Below are positions 1 through 12,420 of a stretch of DNA of 64,000 bases, piece by piece. Source of the DNA: Adelphocoris suturalis (taxonomy: Eukaryota; Arthropoda; Insecta; Hemiptera; Miridae). Below the pieces are notes generated by a model, which saw only the letters and a program-made list of their open reading frames with translations, made no database searches and was not told the origin of the DNA. A program made the position numbers and the translations under genes. Every line of letters starts with the position of its first letter. The stretch's first letter is position 1. Where the stretch lies: positions 115,320,168 to 115,384,167 of the forward strand of contig CM061041.1 of assembly GCA_030762985.1 (NCBI GenBank), given 5' to 3'.

Positions 1-3000
1 CTACTCTCTTTGGCTTATACATTCTGGTTGTAGTTGAGGGAGTAGTCGTTGTAGAAGTCGTAGTTGTCGTGGTTGTCAATGAGTTTCTACTTACAGAATT
101 AGCGTTCGTTTTTGTCGGTTGGGGTCTCCTCCTGGATGGAGTCTTTGTACGAGGAAACAACACTTTCGGCTTAGTAGTGGTTGCGACCGTTTTATACTCT
201 TCCGAAGATGGAGTCATTGGTGATGTACTAGGTAGTACCATCCCGTACGATTCTTCTCCATATGAAGGGCTACTAATAGTCTCAGTGTACGATGGTGTAG
301 TTGACAAGCTGTTTCTGGAAATGAAGCCGCCTGTTAATCTGTTCAGTTTACTTTGTGTCTTCCCCAGCCTTTCACTTGTAGCATTCAGCCGCGCTTTAAA
401 CTCGTTGATGCTAATTGGCTGTCCAGTAGTAGTCTCCTGACGATTCCTCATCATATCAGGAGGAGATGTTTTATAGTTGTCGACAATTCTCGATTGCAGA
501 GTAGCATTCTTCGTTCTCGCTAATATCCGATTGAACAACTCTTGCTCCTGCTGCTGAATCGAACTTCGTCTTCTTCTATGTTTAGGCTCCCCACGACGTT
601 CATCAAAGTAAGCTGGAAACCACCAACGAAGAGGGTTTATGTAGTTCCACAAACTGCTGCTGGACGTTGTACTGTCCGTTGCTATGTCTTTGTTTTCTGT
701 ATATTCTCCTGGCCTTACTATGTACCACTTAGTCGGTGCTGATGTCTGATAACTTGTTTTGGAATCACTGACGTGATTATCATTGATATTCCCACCATCT
801 ACATGGTACACCGGGATCACGTGGGAACCGGATGTGTAAAGTATTGGACGGCGAATAATAGGGTAGCTTTTAGTTGCTCCAATGACAGAATAGATAGATA
901 CGGGAAGGGGACGAGGGTAGTAACTGTAGGGCGAAGGCCTGGTTCTTTTCTTCTTCTTATGAACATATTTATGCTTGTAATTATGATGATAATACTTATG
1001 CCTCTTCGATGAGTCCTCAGTATCACTATCGTACGGTTTATTTTGAGGCTCGTAATTAGGGAAATAACTATCATCGTATTCAGAATAGTATTTATACGGT
1101 GAAGTCGCTCTCAAATTATGAACCGACGCGCTTACTTCGGCTGATTCTGGCTTATGATTTTTATAAGGAAACGAGCTATGACCATTCGCCCTTTCTTGAC
1201 CCCTTATTTCTTCACTACTGGTGTAATTATGGTTATAAACAGGATGAGTCGAATTATCGTGTCTCTGAGGAATTATCATTACTCTTCGATTTTCGTCAAT
1301 TGCCCGAGCTTTCCGCTCGCGAGCAGCTACATGACTTTTTATACTCTTATCAAGTTCGTACAATGGAGGATCTCCTATCGGACCTTCTTTGAAAAATGGG
1401 TTGTCCAATGGATCCTTCCCAAAATATCGCAGTTTTAAACAATCAATTGACTGACCAAGACCTTTCATTCTGGGTAAGTTTTCTGGTTGTGGGTTTTCAT
1501 TCCATTCACCATCTTCATCTCTTTCTGGGGCCACATCTCCAGGGGCTTGTGGCTCATCACATTTAACCAATCTATCTCTAGTCTCATAAAACTCCATGCC
1601 CCCAGGAGACTTTTTCGGTATATCATCAGGATTAGAAGCATATCTTAACGCTGAATTACTGCTAATTCCCCTGTGGGAATCGTAGAAAGGATATTTTTCA
1701 TGGTCATATTCGATTTCACCTGTATTTCGTCTGCTTCTACCTACTCCCAAACGTTTTCTCCTCGACACATTTTCACTATGAGCATTCAGCTGTCTTGCTA
1801 ACTCTTTCAGTCTTTCATTTTGTACGGAAGGTGGTGATTTAGGGACGTTTGCAGCATTAGCGAAATGTGCTACAGTAAGGGATTCTATATATTTAACGGG
1901 ATCTTGGGGCCTATGCGAGGCGTAAGGTGAGCCACGGTGTACGGGAACTGTTTGAGCAGCGGCATAAGGCGTGTCGTGGGATGCATCCTCACTGCTATCT
2001 CTTGGAAGTGATGGGTGCCTTGTGTATGGACTGGGATTCTTCAGTTCTATATTGCCCTTACTACTGGGCCCATTTTCATTGTTATAAATTGGACCGATAC
2101 GAGTGAAATTATTGTATAGCCTCCCTCTTCCGTTGGACACGGGATGGCGGAATTTAGATGGCCTTCTCCTCATCGATGTAGCGTTATTATGTTTTTCAGT
2201 TCGCGTGGATGCAGAAATGTCCACATCCAACGAGGAATTAAACCTTGGTTGAATGATATCTGCATAGTTTTGTTCTGGATCTTGTACTGGTTTTGAGGCT
2301 GTTGTCGTAGCTGCCTGTTGTAATAAATTAGCGTAAGCATTCAGTGTGTCAGCGGCATTAAGAAATTTGACTGGTCCTGTATCGCTAACTGGGATAGCAG
2401 AGGTGGGAGCAACTGTGGTAGTCGGTTCATTCACTGCTTCTGGTTTTATGGGTAGCCTTTGCGATATCACTGGGGCCGTGTAAGCTGCTGGATTGTCAGC
2501 ATAAAACGACGGGAATGCAGGCATATAAGGGAGGTAATGATGGACGTTTGTTGTCACTGGTGTAACAGGCAAACCATAAACAGGTCGCCTGACCCCATAA
2601 CCTACACTTTCTTGAACATACACGTCAACTGGTCGTCCGACAGCATACTGACGGCGTGTATGCCTTCCAGGGAATGTAACCACATTGCTACCTTTCGGTC
2701 GTGGATCGTTGATAACTCTAGCCTCCAACGATCTCCCACTTGGCTCTTCACGAATGGCACTGTGACTGCTGTGGGATTCTGCGGTTTCAAACTCATCAAC
2801 ATCCAGATTACTATTCCTTGCTTCAATAGAGCCGCTATCTATTTCATCTCCCGTCTTCTCTACTTGAGTTTCTTCAGCAGTGCTTGCATCTGCCGTGCTA
2901 TCGCTACTTACATCGCTAGCTGTAGAATTCACGTCCGATTTAACAGTCACAGTCTCTCTCCCTCCCTTCACAAACGGCCTAGTGACGTCTTCTATCTCTT

Positions 3001-3307
3001 CTACAACACTCTTTGTACTACCTTCATCGCTATCATCATCAAATGACATTTTTTTAGTTTGGGTTTCAGTGTGGAATCTTTTCCACCGAACTGCAACCGG
3101 CGTGCTTCCCGATCTACCAGTAGTATTATTTTTGGTATTTCCAGCTACCACTGCGACATGTTCTGCTGAACCTGGATCATTATCGTGATTTGGCTTCTTT
3201 TTCAGGCTGAGATCCTCGTGTTTCTCTTTGTCCTCGTATTTCGTCCCGTGATGATTGTAACCACCATGGTCATATCCCATATCTTCATAACCTTCTTCTT
3301 CGTAAAC
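1..3307 (-). CDS. Gene A, large second coding exon (partial; runs off window)
   Basis: I read this frame codon by codon on the minus strand from a splice acceptor (TTTTCAG ending at 3308) to the window edge without a stop: 1102 codons in one exon. The product starts with a Glu/Tyr/Gly/His-rich stretch, then acidic Asp/Ser/Glu segments, a Pro/Tyr-rich part, an RRKR furin-like site about 516 residues into the exon (near 1762-1751), a His/Tyr/Lys-rich basic stretch ending in a KKKKR cluster (near 945), and finally a Thr/Pro tract near 20-90. There is no transmembrane segment or catalytic domain that I recognise. Together with the signal-peptide exon at 11753-12136 it suggests a secreted matrix- or cuticle-type protein processed at dibasic sites. 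Exon phase is 0, matching exon 1. The reading frame is seen; the function is inference and I do not recognise the family. Confidence 0.85.
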
Positions 3308-4704
3308 CTGAAAATGAATAGAATGCATCAGTAACACCTCAACTCACAATGAATTTATGCTGACATTCTATTCCAATAAATATAAATTTTTGGTTGAAAA
3401 AATTTAAAAATTCATTACGATATTCGGCCATTCTTTTACAACATTTGTAGTTGATTATTTAACATAATTTTCTCGATTCCTAACTATTGTTCTCCAATTC
3501 AACTTTTGTCTGAGAGATGAATGGGACCGTAGTGTGAATGGAAGTTCACTTTCTCTTAGGATGCATTGTGGTTTCAGGTAAAACGCGGTTAGTCAAGTAG
3601 ATCAAGGGAAACGGATGGGGCGAGACAGGAAGACAAAACTGCTCGTTCATCAGCTCGGCGAATCGGTCTTGGTAAACGAGCAGTAGGATAAGGGATCGTT
3701 TTATTTGAATAGCATCTTCGAAAGAAGAAATATGATGTTGATCGTGCCCCAATATGTTAAATGAGTGATTTACTGCTTTATACTACTTCACTCTCATTCA
3801 TAACTAAATGAAAGTATGCCAAATATTGCTGATGATTTCAATTGATATCAAGTTATTTAAGTCATAAGTAGAGACCGGATTTTTGTGCAGCGTAAATGCC
3901 CTAAATATGACATAGAATATGCAGTAAAAACTAATGAAATATACAACAAATATGCAACAAAAGCATGTAAAATTTGGGGGATAAAACTCAACACTTGAAA
4001 AGGAAAAATTCTGAACGAAAATAATTCTGATTGAAAGTTGCTTAATATTAGGTATATTGTTTATACAAAATGCTCAATAATTAACAGCTCAATGAGAACA
4101 GCTGTTTCCCTTGATGGATATGCGCCAGGTTTTCTTAGTGTACGTTTAAAAAAATATGCATGAATTTCCAGGTACTCTAGAACAAAGTTGTGTCTGCGAT
4201 AAGACAGGATATTCTCATAGATGAAAAACGAACGCTCCAAATCAATTGAAATGATTGGAGTAAATTTCAAATTACTCAAAATGAATGGACCTGTATACTC
4301 AGTCAATTCACTCACGTCCTCTCCGTCTCCAATGCTCACGTCCTCAGAGGACCAATAAAATTTTTTTAAAAATGCCAAAAAGTTGTACATCTCACAGTTA
4401 AAAAGTTCGAGCTTGGATTCCCGAGTTAAATAGAAATTCGCGAAGTGTTTCTATTCGATGGAAAGACGTTCCTTTATTCATGGAACACTTAGACTGCAGG
4501 TTTCTTTCTCAACATTTTTCTTTCTCCCACAGTAACACTAACTTATTGGTACCGACATTATTGCTTCCGAGTCTACCTAAAGGTAGCGGAAGCATTGTTT
4601 TCACTTTCTGGAGAAAAAAAAAATGTTTGGTCTCCAAAATCAAAATTTCCACTCGCATTTCAAGTTTTAGAGCATTCTTAACAACGGTTCCGTGACTGTA
4701 TGTC

Positions 4705-4707
<3 letters not shown>

Positions 4708-4759
<52 letters not shown>
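4708..4759. repeat. (GT)n microsatellite
   Basis: About 50 bases of nearly pure GT repeat interrupted by TTTG and followed by CTGTC. It lies inside the dispersed repeat family seen again at 45950-46300, where the same place holds a (GACA)n tract. Confidence 0.95.
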
Positions 4760-4829
4760 CTGTCGAGTGTCCGCAAATCGTTGTAACAAGCTTTTTTTCC
4801 ACAGTTTTCATCCGATTTGGATGCAATTT

Positions 4830-5435
4830 TGGTACTTTTCCGTTATCCCCCCCCCCCCCCCCAATCTGTTTCACGACTTTCGCCACTGTTTCACGCCCGC
4901 CCGATGTTTCTAGGCACCGGTAATGATCCATTTTCACATTTTAATTAATTTCGCTCAGTTTGAGGGAGTAAAGAGGCATTGGTGAATTCTTGGAAAAACA
5001 AGAGGGTAACGTCATTGACCACGGGCGCTGCGCGCTTGCTAGGGTCCAATGTCTTCTCGATGAACCGGTTGGTTTACTAACTAATCTCTTCACAAAGGTC
5101 AGGTGATAAAACAAAGCCAATGTGGAACAGTTAATTCGTTACTCGATACCTATTTGTGCGAATTCATGTGGAGGCAATCAAACCACAACCACGCCAATTT
5201 GTTTCAACGAATCCTCAACGACATCGGCAACTTCTGAAAACACGGTAATTCGTTTATTCCTTCTTTTTTTAAATAATATAATTTCTTCCCAGAGGTTGAA
5301 ATTGTCACCAACTCTACGTAAGTATGTAATCTAAGAAAGAAGGAATGCCTAGAAACATCGGGCGGGCGTGAAACAGTCGGGAAAGTCGTGAAACAGATGG
5401 GGGGGGGGGGGATAACGGAAAAGTACCGAAATTTT
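4830..5435. repeat. Foldback (inverted repeat) element with C-run/G-run arms
   Basis: Arms at about 4830-4917 and 5346-5435 are near-perfect reverse complements. Both contain a homopolymer run (C at 4850-4862, G at 5399-5412) followed by the same GTTTCACG-rich sequence ending at CCTAGAAACATCGGG. The ~430-bp spacer has no recognisable gene. The flanks on both sides are copies of the dispersed family described at 5440-6250, so this may be a head-to-head pair of that family. Confidence 0.8.
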
Positions 5436-5439
5436 CAGG

Positions 5440-6250
5440 GAATGTACGGGTTAAGTGGTAGACAGTTCCCTATCAGTTTCAGTTTCCTTTACTAAATACC
5501 TCACTCTGCGCATGCGCAAACGTAAATTCTACCAAGCATCATTTTCTTACGCCTTAGCCGCTCAATCCGACTCAAAATTTTCACCCTACTAGTCGTTCAA
5601 TCCCGCTCAAATTTGTATGATAGTTGGGCGGTGAAAATTTGATCATTTTACATCGATTACAACATGATTGTATCATTATTGACTGCTAAGCTTGCGCCAA
5701 TATGAAATCATTGTAACGAGCTTATTTTCCACAGTTTTCATCCGATCTGAATGAAATTTGTAGGGATTGTGCAGGCTAGGGTGAAGACAGTCCCCTACCA
5801 GTTTCATTGTTGCGAAATCAATACTCCACTCTGCGCACGTAAATTCCATTATGCTCCATTTTTTTACGCCCTAGTCGTCCGATTTTGCTCAGATTTTGAT
5901 GATAGTTGGGGAATGACGAATTGATCATCCCATATCAATTTCAACATGATGGTTAGTAGCTACTGCTACTACGCCTATGTGAAATCCCTGTAACGACCTT
6001 AATTTCCACTGTTTTCATCCGATTTCGACGAAATTGTCAGAGAATGAATGCGTGAGTTAGGTTGCGAATAGTCCCCTATCAGTTTTATTGTCACCAAATC
6101 AATACTTCATTCTGCGCATGCGCAAAAGTAAATTTCATTATCTTCCATCTTTTCACTCTCTAGTCGTTCGAGTTCGCTTAAATTTGGATGATAGTTGGAA
6201 GAACATGATAGGTAAACGAGGAAGCTATGTGCCACCCGTAACTTGGCAGA
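5440..6250 (+). repeat. Tandem copies of a dispersed ~280-bp repeat
   Basis: Three diverged units follow each other. Each has CCACAGTTTTCATCCGAT, then CAGTCCCCTA-type and CTCTGCGCATGCGCAAA segments, then GATGATAGTTGG. Related single copies occur at 4570-4830, 7850-8300, 45950-46300 (inverted) and 63290-63640 (inverted). No coding capacity is visible. This looks like a non-autonomous interspersed repeat. Confidence 0.75.
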
Positions 6251-7849
6251 CGTTTTTTTAGTTGCTCTCATTCTCTGGAAATGGTCAAGGTGCGTTTAAA
6301 ATTTGGTAACTTTTCTATCTCTAAATTATGCACTATCACGAAATTTTCCCCGAATATGCATAACATGCATCTATAGCTCGAATGTACAAAATTATGCAGT
6401 ATAAAAATCGAGACAGACCACCAAATGAAGTCAACTCGAAAAATGTACAATCTTCGGATGCCTCAGATCAAGCGATAATGATATGCAGTTACAAGAATCC
6501 GATCTCTAGTAATAAGATACGATTACGGTATGATAACGGTATAAACAAATCGTTACAGAACTACAACGCAAACGCACGAATTCTCGAACAGCCACGAAGG
6601 TGGCTGTAATTCTAATAAAGTGAAATTTCCTTTAGTTCTCCATTAAAAAACAAAATAATAATAATAATAAATTTAAAAAATAAATAAACCAAGATTTCAC
6701 TCTACAAGCACAATTCTTTATTAACAGGCAAAATATTTTGCCTACAGAAAAATGATTTCAAGCTACCAAGTCATACACATTCTGGGAGACACCATTAGCA
6801 TTTTATTTTCCTTAAATGGGAGGTTAACTAACAATTTAAATGGTACACCGTTTTCATTATTTACGTAGAAATAATGTATACCTACATTTTCTTCCACACG
6901 TGCATGTGCTAAACAGCCTCCTGTTCTTTTATATTTAGATATTATGCAAGATTTTGCAAAAATCTGTTACCATTATTTGTTCAATAGTAAGTGTGCATCC
7001 TCAAATTTTATCCTAACAATTTTGCACGATTGGAACTTTTTCTTTTTTAGTGCTTTTCAAGTTTCACAATCGTTGTGGTTGACCACCCTCTCACCGAAGT
7101 ATATCGCAATACCCAGTCAAGAGACAGCAAATCCGAGCTTTACAGGTTCTATAAATTATCGTCATCAAAATTACGAAACGTTCTGGTTATCGGGATATTT
7201 CTTCCGATGGAAGTTTCGAGGACAAATGTTACTTTGTGGGTTTATTTATGAACGTCGGCGCATGCGCAAACGAGCATTTACACTTCTCACAGATACTTCG
7301 GTGCATCTTCACACAGATACTTCGGTACATGGATACATCACTTGCACTAAACCTTGTTTACACGATCTTCGTACAATTTGGTTACAACATAACTACCTCG
7401 TTTCAAGCTAAGAGCCCTAATTTGTTTAAGGGTTGTTGCGTCACATTTTTTATGAAGTTACATTATTTTGCTATGGAAACATTTTATTGATCCCAAGCCA
7501 TAGGACAAACCTATATCAAAATGGACAGATATGAACCTCAATATAGTGACTTATTTTTACATTTCTGTATATTGCAACTCCGATTCTTAAGGTGTTGTCC
7601 CCTTCTTGGCTTGCTAAAATATAGTTGAGAACATCCAACTGAGTAAAAGGTTTACTACTAAAAACCCTCAATTTCCAAAGTTGTATTGACTATAATCAAA
7701 CTTTAAATTGTGCAAAAGTAGTTCGTTTTATTGATTAAAATGCCTGCTAGCAATTTGGGTCTACGTTCCCCGTGAAGTGAAGTAGTTTTTACTATTTAAT
7801 TCCGAGAGAATATGACTTTCTTCTCTAGTTACTAAGATCAGAGAAGTTT

Positions 7850-8300
7850 TGAATTCGTCCAGGAGTTAAATTGTGCGGACTAGGGCGTTGATGGCCCCAT
7901 ATCAGTTTCATTGTGGCCAAATCAATACTTCGCTCTGCGCAAACACAAAAGTAAATTCCATTAAACATTATTTTCTCACTCCTGATCTAGGGGGAGCCTG
8001 ATTTTCTCTCGATCGAATTCGGGGGGATAGGTGGGGGGTGGGGGGGGGGGGACAATTTGAGCATTCCACATCATCAATTCCGAAATTATTGTTACTTTAG
8101 TTGGTACCTCCTGCGCATGCAGGAACGTGAAATCCTAGTAACAAGATTACTATTCACAGTTTTTATTCGATTCTGATGAAACTTTCAGGGAATATGCGGG
8201 TTAGGCAACGGATGGTTCCCTATATATTTCATTGTCAACAAATATAATCCTGGGGATTTTATCTGAATCGGTTGAAAACTTAAACTTTGATAATAGTTTA
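7850..8300 (+). repeat. Further copies of the CGCATGCGC-containing dispersed repeat
   Basis: Contains the family landmarks TCAGTTTCATTGTGGCCAAA, CTCTGCGC and CACAGTTTTTATTCGATT, with a G-run at 8037-8050. It is diverged from the 5.4-6.25 kb copies. Confidence 0.65.
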
Positions 8301-8834
8301 AATATTTTACGTTTTCGCATACGCAAAGTTTAACATTGAATCGGCAGTGATGAAATCATTTGGAGACCTTTTGCAGCCAAATGCCACAAATTATTCAATT
8401 GTTAAATTTCATTGAAACTGAACAATGAATTAGTATAGTAATGCCAATTACTTGGATTGGGGTCACTGGCGCAAAACTTAATTTAATGACGACAGTGAAA
8501 AGTAATAACTACAATTTTAGCTCCAGAAAGGGAGGGGGGGGGGGTATGCTTTCGCTACGCAGGTAAAGTCGGTAGTAATAACTAGTTATCGTAGGAACGT
8601 GAGATTAGAGGCCGAAGACTTAAAATAGAATCAATTTTTAGCTACTATTATCAGAAAATGAAGTTATTGCAATGGCTCCCAAAAAAAAAAAAAAAAAAAT
8701 TGAAATAAAAATGTTTCAAAATTTTTTTTATGGAAATCCGTTTTGAGGCATCCTGGAACGGTTTCTGGACTTTAACTTTATCAAAATTATATATAGATAC
8801 ATATATGAATGTGGATTATAACTTTTTTCCATAT

Positions 8835-9265
8835 GCATATGTTACTGGCAAAGTTTAAAATCAGACATTGTGTATAATGTCTAGTCGTTGTATACAATAG
8901 GTACCTGAATGGAGCAGGCAAAGTGTAAAATGAATCTCATTTTATACTTTACCTAGGCATGCCGTGCATGCACTGATCGTGCACTCGGCAAAGTGTCCTT
9001 CTGATCAATCCTTACCTGGTCTGGGCACCTTTGTTGGAGATATAGGTCAGAATGATGAGTATTTATACTTTGCCTAAATCAATGGTAGGCATTATATAGA
9101 CTGCCTAGGCATTGTGTACATTGCCTAGCCATTGTGTCTAAAGAGAGTTAAAAATGGAGGAATTTCATACTTTGCCTAAAAAGTGCAGGCATTGTATAGA
9201 ACGACTAGTCATTGTATACAATGCCTGGATTTCATACTTTGCCGGTAACATATATAATATGCATA
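8835..9265. mobile_element. MITE-like element with imperfect terminal inverted repeats
   Basis: The ends are inverted copies of one another: ATGTTACTGGCAAAGTTTAA on the left and, on the other strand, ATGTTACCGGCAAAGTATGA on the right, continuing through a GGCATTGTATACAATG-type segment for about 60 bp. The interior is built from many short copies of ACTTTGCC/GGCAAAGT and AGGCATTGTATA in both orientations. No ORF. Flanks are AT-rich, so the target duplication cannot be fixed. Confidence 0.65.
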
Positions 9266-9287
9266 TAAATGTATGAAATGATAACAC

Positions 9288-9400
9288 TCCTTAGGATTGA
9301 GATAAAAGATCCATTCCTTCCTCAAAGAATCGAGCATTCCAAAAGAAAGGTTAAGCTTGTCGGGCAGCAGTGTTTGGTCAAAAATAAATTGGTAAAATTT
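9288..9400 (+). repeat. Copy of the CTCCTTAGGATTGAGATAAA repeat
   Basis: The opening segment and the later AAATTGGT part match the two tandem copies at 49584-49977. Non-coding. Confidence 0.55.
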
Positions 9401-10939
9401 CAATGTGCTGAAAAAAACACCAAATAAGACAGAAAAAGTCCGAAAAACTATTACATTAAAATACTTTTTAGCAAAATATTACTCAAAAGAAGTTTATGAA
9501 CTATAAAATAGAACGTAGAAAATTGTATACCTACCCAGGATTATGCTAAACACGTTGTTAAATATCATTAATAGTGCTAAAAATTATTAAAATGGAAAAA
9601 AAGCTTTATAATCAGAATATTCGTTTAACTAGCTGATTATTATTTAGATCAAGTTTATTTTTTTCGCCATAAAATTTACATTTTATCATTTCATACGATC
9701 ATTTTGAGTGACTGGACCATTCTGGAATCAACATCATCATTCTGGCGGGGTTTCATTTGTGAATCTCACACAATAACTCCTACATCATAGAATTTTATCA
9801 ATTTACATTGTGTAGGTACGTTCAGTTACCTACTGTTCGTTAGTAATGATGTTAGGGTGGAGAAACCAGTGATTGACAGGCACCCAATGATTAACATCTC
9901 ACTAAGAAGTTTTAACAATAAGGCATTTAAAAGTTTTTTGCGGGCTTGATCGATTTGAAATTTGAGGCAAAATAACTTCTCAGTAAAGTATAAAGGCGGG
10001 AAAAGGTTTCAGGTTTTTGTTAAATCTAGTGAAGGTTATCCAACAGAACCTCGTGTTGTAATTTCTTTGGTGCTGTTCGTTGGGATTTTGCTAAGGAGGT
10101 ATGGGTTTTATTTTGCTTCACCATTACCCCCACATTTTCAAATTCGATTGTATCCATAGTTTTTCTCAATAAGTTTTTTGTGTAAATTGCATTTATGCCA
10201 TCATTTTTTGGAAATAATCAAAGATAACATGTGAATATGCAATTGTCTAGTCCCCAAACTGATGCTCCCCTCAGTGATGGACAGTGCTTCGTTCTTTCAT
10301 TCGTTCTTTATTTTTTATATTTATATAAATACATAGCAACTCACAAGCTGCTAGTTTACCATTAGAAACGTATTGTGCCTATGGTATCGAGAAAACATTG
10401 TACCTATTTTGTGATGAAACATCCGGTGATATTTTCAACTTTGTCTTTATGAATACTCATATTAATTTTATATTTAGATTAGTAAAACTATGTTCAAATG
10501 CTCAATTTATTTGTAAAATGTTGAAAGAAATGTTTTGTGGATACACGAAATCAATTATTGCAGAAGAACTGCAGTGTCAAACATTGGGTGTCAGTCACAG
10601 GTGCAACCAAAAATTTGGCTGTCAATACTGGGTCAAAAAATTAATTCGAAAAAACGAATTTATGATGTTTTGTAGCTTGAATTAGTGATTTTTTCAATAC
10701 CGAGCAGTTTGAGGACATCCTGATGCAGCAATAGATGTAAGATTCAAGTTTGAACAAACGAAAAAACATAACTTAATTGCTTGTCAAAGTCAAAATGTCT
10801 CTTAAGGTGTCAATCACTGGCCCCATCATCCTACAACCATCGAAATCGACTTATTATTCTAATTCTTTATTGTGTGGAGATATTATACAACGTTTCCACT
10901 CGAAATTTCTTTGAGGAATACATCCTAGAGTTGTTGAGG

Positions 10940-11385
10940 GTGAGAAAGAGAGATCAGCTACTCGAATTAATTTATTATCTAAGCGCTTTCGCCTTTATTG
11001 GCCTCGTCAGAGCTTACATTTATATGTACCTAGGGGTTGCTTGGTGTTTCAATTTCCATTAGGTAGATTTTATGCCTTTTAATTTTCTCTATATAAGTCT
11101 TTTTATTGATATCAGTGGTTAGGGGGACCCATCCTCTTGTCTTTGTTGTAAACTTGATGCTGCTATACCTTTTAACATGTTGTTGAAGGTAGTGGGGGGT
11201 TTAATTTTAGTTTTAAAACTAATCAAATACGCATGATCTTGAAGCAAGCACTTATCATTATTTTAAATTCTAATTGAATAATAATAAGCAACCCCTACAT
11301 ATAAATCTAAGCTCTAATGAGGCCAATACAGGCGAAAGCGCTTAGCTAATAAATTAATGCGAGAAGCTGATATAACTGTCTTGGA
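10940..11385. repeat. Foldback element with AAGCGCTTTCGCC arms
   Basis: Arms at about 10940-11050 and 11286-11385 are reverse complements through the sequence around AAGCGCTTTCGCC, ATTGGCCTC and AGGGGTTGCTT. The ~235-bp spacer is AT-rich. The minus strand of the left arm (11010-10987) and the plus strand of the right arm (11314-11337) carry a hammerhead-like core (see findings). Confidence 0.75.
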
Positions 11386-11752
11386 ACTGTTGGAAAGGCA
11401 GTTTTCTTGTTTAGCTCCTTTTTTCATTTACTTTAGTACCAACCTAATTTATTTTTCTGTTTGTTAAGTAATAAGTTTATATGAATGAAAACTCAATTTT
11501 TCATATTTGATGTTTTCTCGTCTATTTTTCTTGAAGTAATGAATATACTAATTCAACATTTGGGGTTTTAAAAATAACATATGGGACTTTTGGGATAAAA
11601 TTTTAGTAACCAAATAACTAAATTTAATATCCGAATTGAAATTAATATAATTAAAATCAATAAATAATCAAACTATATAAATAAATTCGCGTTCGCGACA
11701 CTCTCCTTCTCACCCTCAACAACTCGAAATTTATCTAATATTTTGTGATTAC

Positions 11753-12136
11753 CTGTTGAACTTTCTTGTGGGACAGAACCTCCCGCAATCTCGGTGCGTT
11801 TACCTTTTCCTCGTACGTCGTCGCTTCATCGGCGGCGGCGGAGCGGGGCAGGTGCTGCACGGTGTCGTACTTCCTCACCTGAGTGTACACTTTCTGGGGG
11901 ACGAACCCCAAGTCCACGACCTTCCCATCGGGAAGAGATCCCTTGGCCCAGTGTCCCTTTCCGGTGTAGTCTGGGCGCGTCGGCACGTCCCTGGGGACCT
12001 CGCGGTCGCTCACGTACCTCTCAACGTCCCGGTCTTCCTCCGCGGACCTGTGAAGGCGGTGGAGCAGGAGGGAACCGTTCGCCGCGAACTGGGTAAACAC
12101 ACTCGCGAACAACAACAACCAAACCTCGCCGAGCAT
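11753..12136 (-). CDS. Gene A, first coding exon (signal peptide)
   Basis: ATG at 12136-12134 opens 128 codons ending in a phase-0 donor (CAG|GTAATC). Residues 1-21 form a classic signal peptide: a short N-terminus, a WLLLFASVF hydrophobic core and a small-residue cleavage zone (AANG). The rest is charged, with a GKGHWAKG segment and a KVVDLGFVP segment that look like a conserved folded stretch, then a Lys/Arg-rich end. It joins in frame to the exon at 3307. The segment is markedly GC- and CpG-richer than its surroundings. The product is probably secreted; the family is not recognised. The start choice is supported by the signal peptide immediately after the ATG. Confidence 0.85.
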
Positions 12137-12420
12137 GTTCGTCGGGTCGGGGGGCTCATGAGGTCGTGTCAGGCTCTATCATGCTCGTTGAGGGGTCCGT
12201 TCGGGGTACAGCGCACCTGGGAAATGGCCGGAGACTTTTCCAGGCGGCCCTTTCCCCGCTTTGGGACCGTCTCTGGTGAAACCGCCGATGGAGGGAGCTC
12301 CGCCGAATCCAATCAGCCGTTTTGTCTTTGGAAAGTTTTTCTTTCAGTCCTCCACCGCCGTCACGGACCGCGAGGTTTCTAAGAACACAACGAGGGGGTC
12401 CTCTCCCCCATTTTATGTAA
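12137..12420 (-). promoter_or_regulatory. GC/CpG-rich 5' flank of gene A
   Basis: The CpG-rich composition of exon 1 continues upstream to about 12400 and then drops sharply to AT-rich DNA. This fits a 5' untranslated region plus promoter. I see no clear TATA box, so the exact start of transcription is not fixed. A plus-strand open frame here is the antisense shadow of exon 1. Confidence 0.4.

Larger units (their letters stand above)
3308..11752 (-). other. Gene A intron (~8.4 kb)
   Basis: Bounded on the minus strand by a donor CAG|GTAATC (GT at 11752-11751) and an acceptor TTTTCAG|G (AG at 3309-3308), both phase 0. It holds no coding sequence that I can support. It is filled with dispersed repeats: a GT microsatellite and foldback near 4.7-5.4 kb, a diverged repeat family at 5.4-6.25 and 7.85-8.3 kb, a MITE-like element at 8.8-9.3 kb, and a foldback at 10.9-11.4 kb. 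I see nothing specific in 3311-4480, 6260-7840 and 9410-10930 beyond AT-rich unique-looking sequence. Confidence 0.7.

Noticed and set aside
4509..4937. Minus-strand frame of 142 codons with a His/Thr run
   Set aside because: It crosses the GT microsatellite and a dispersed repeat; no domain.
11756..12382. Long plus-strand open frame (208 codons)
   Set aside because: It lies antisense to the signal-peptide exon of gene A in GC-rich DNA where stops are rare. It has no domain and no splice support.
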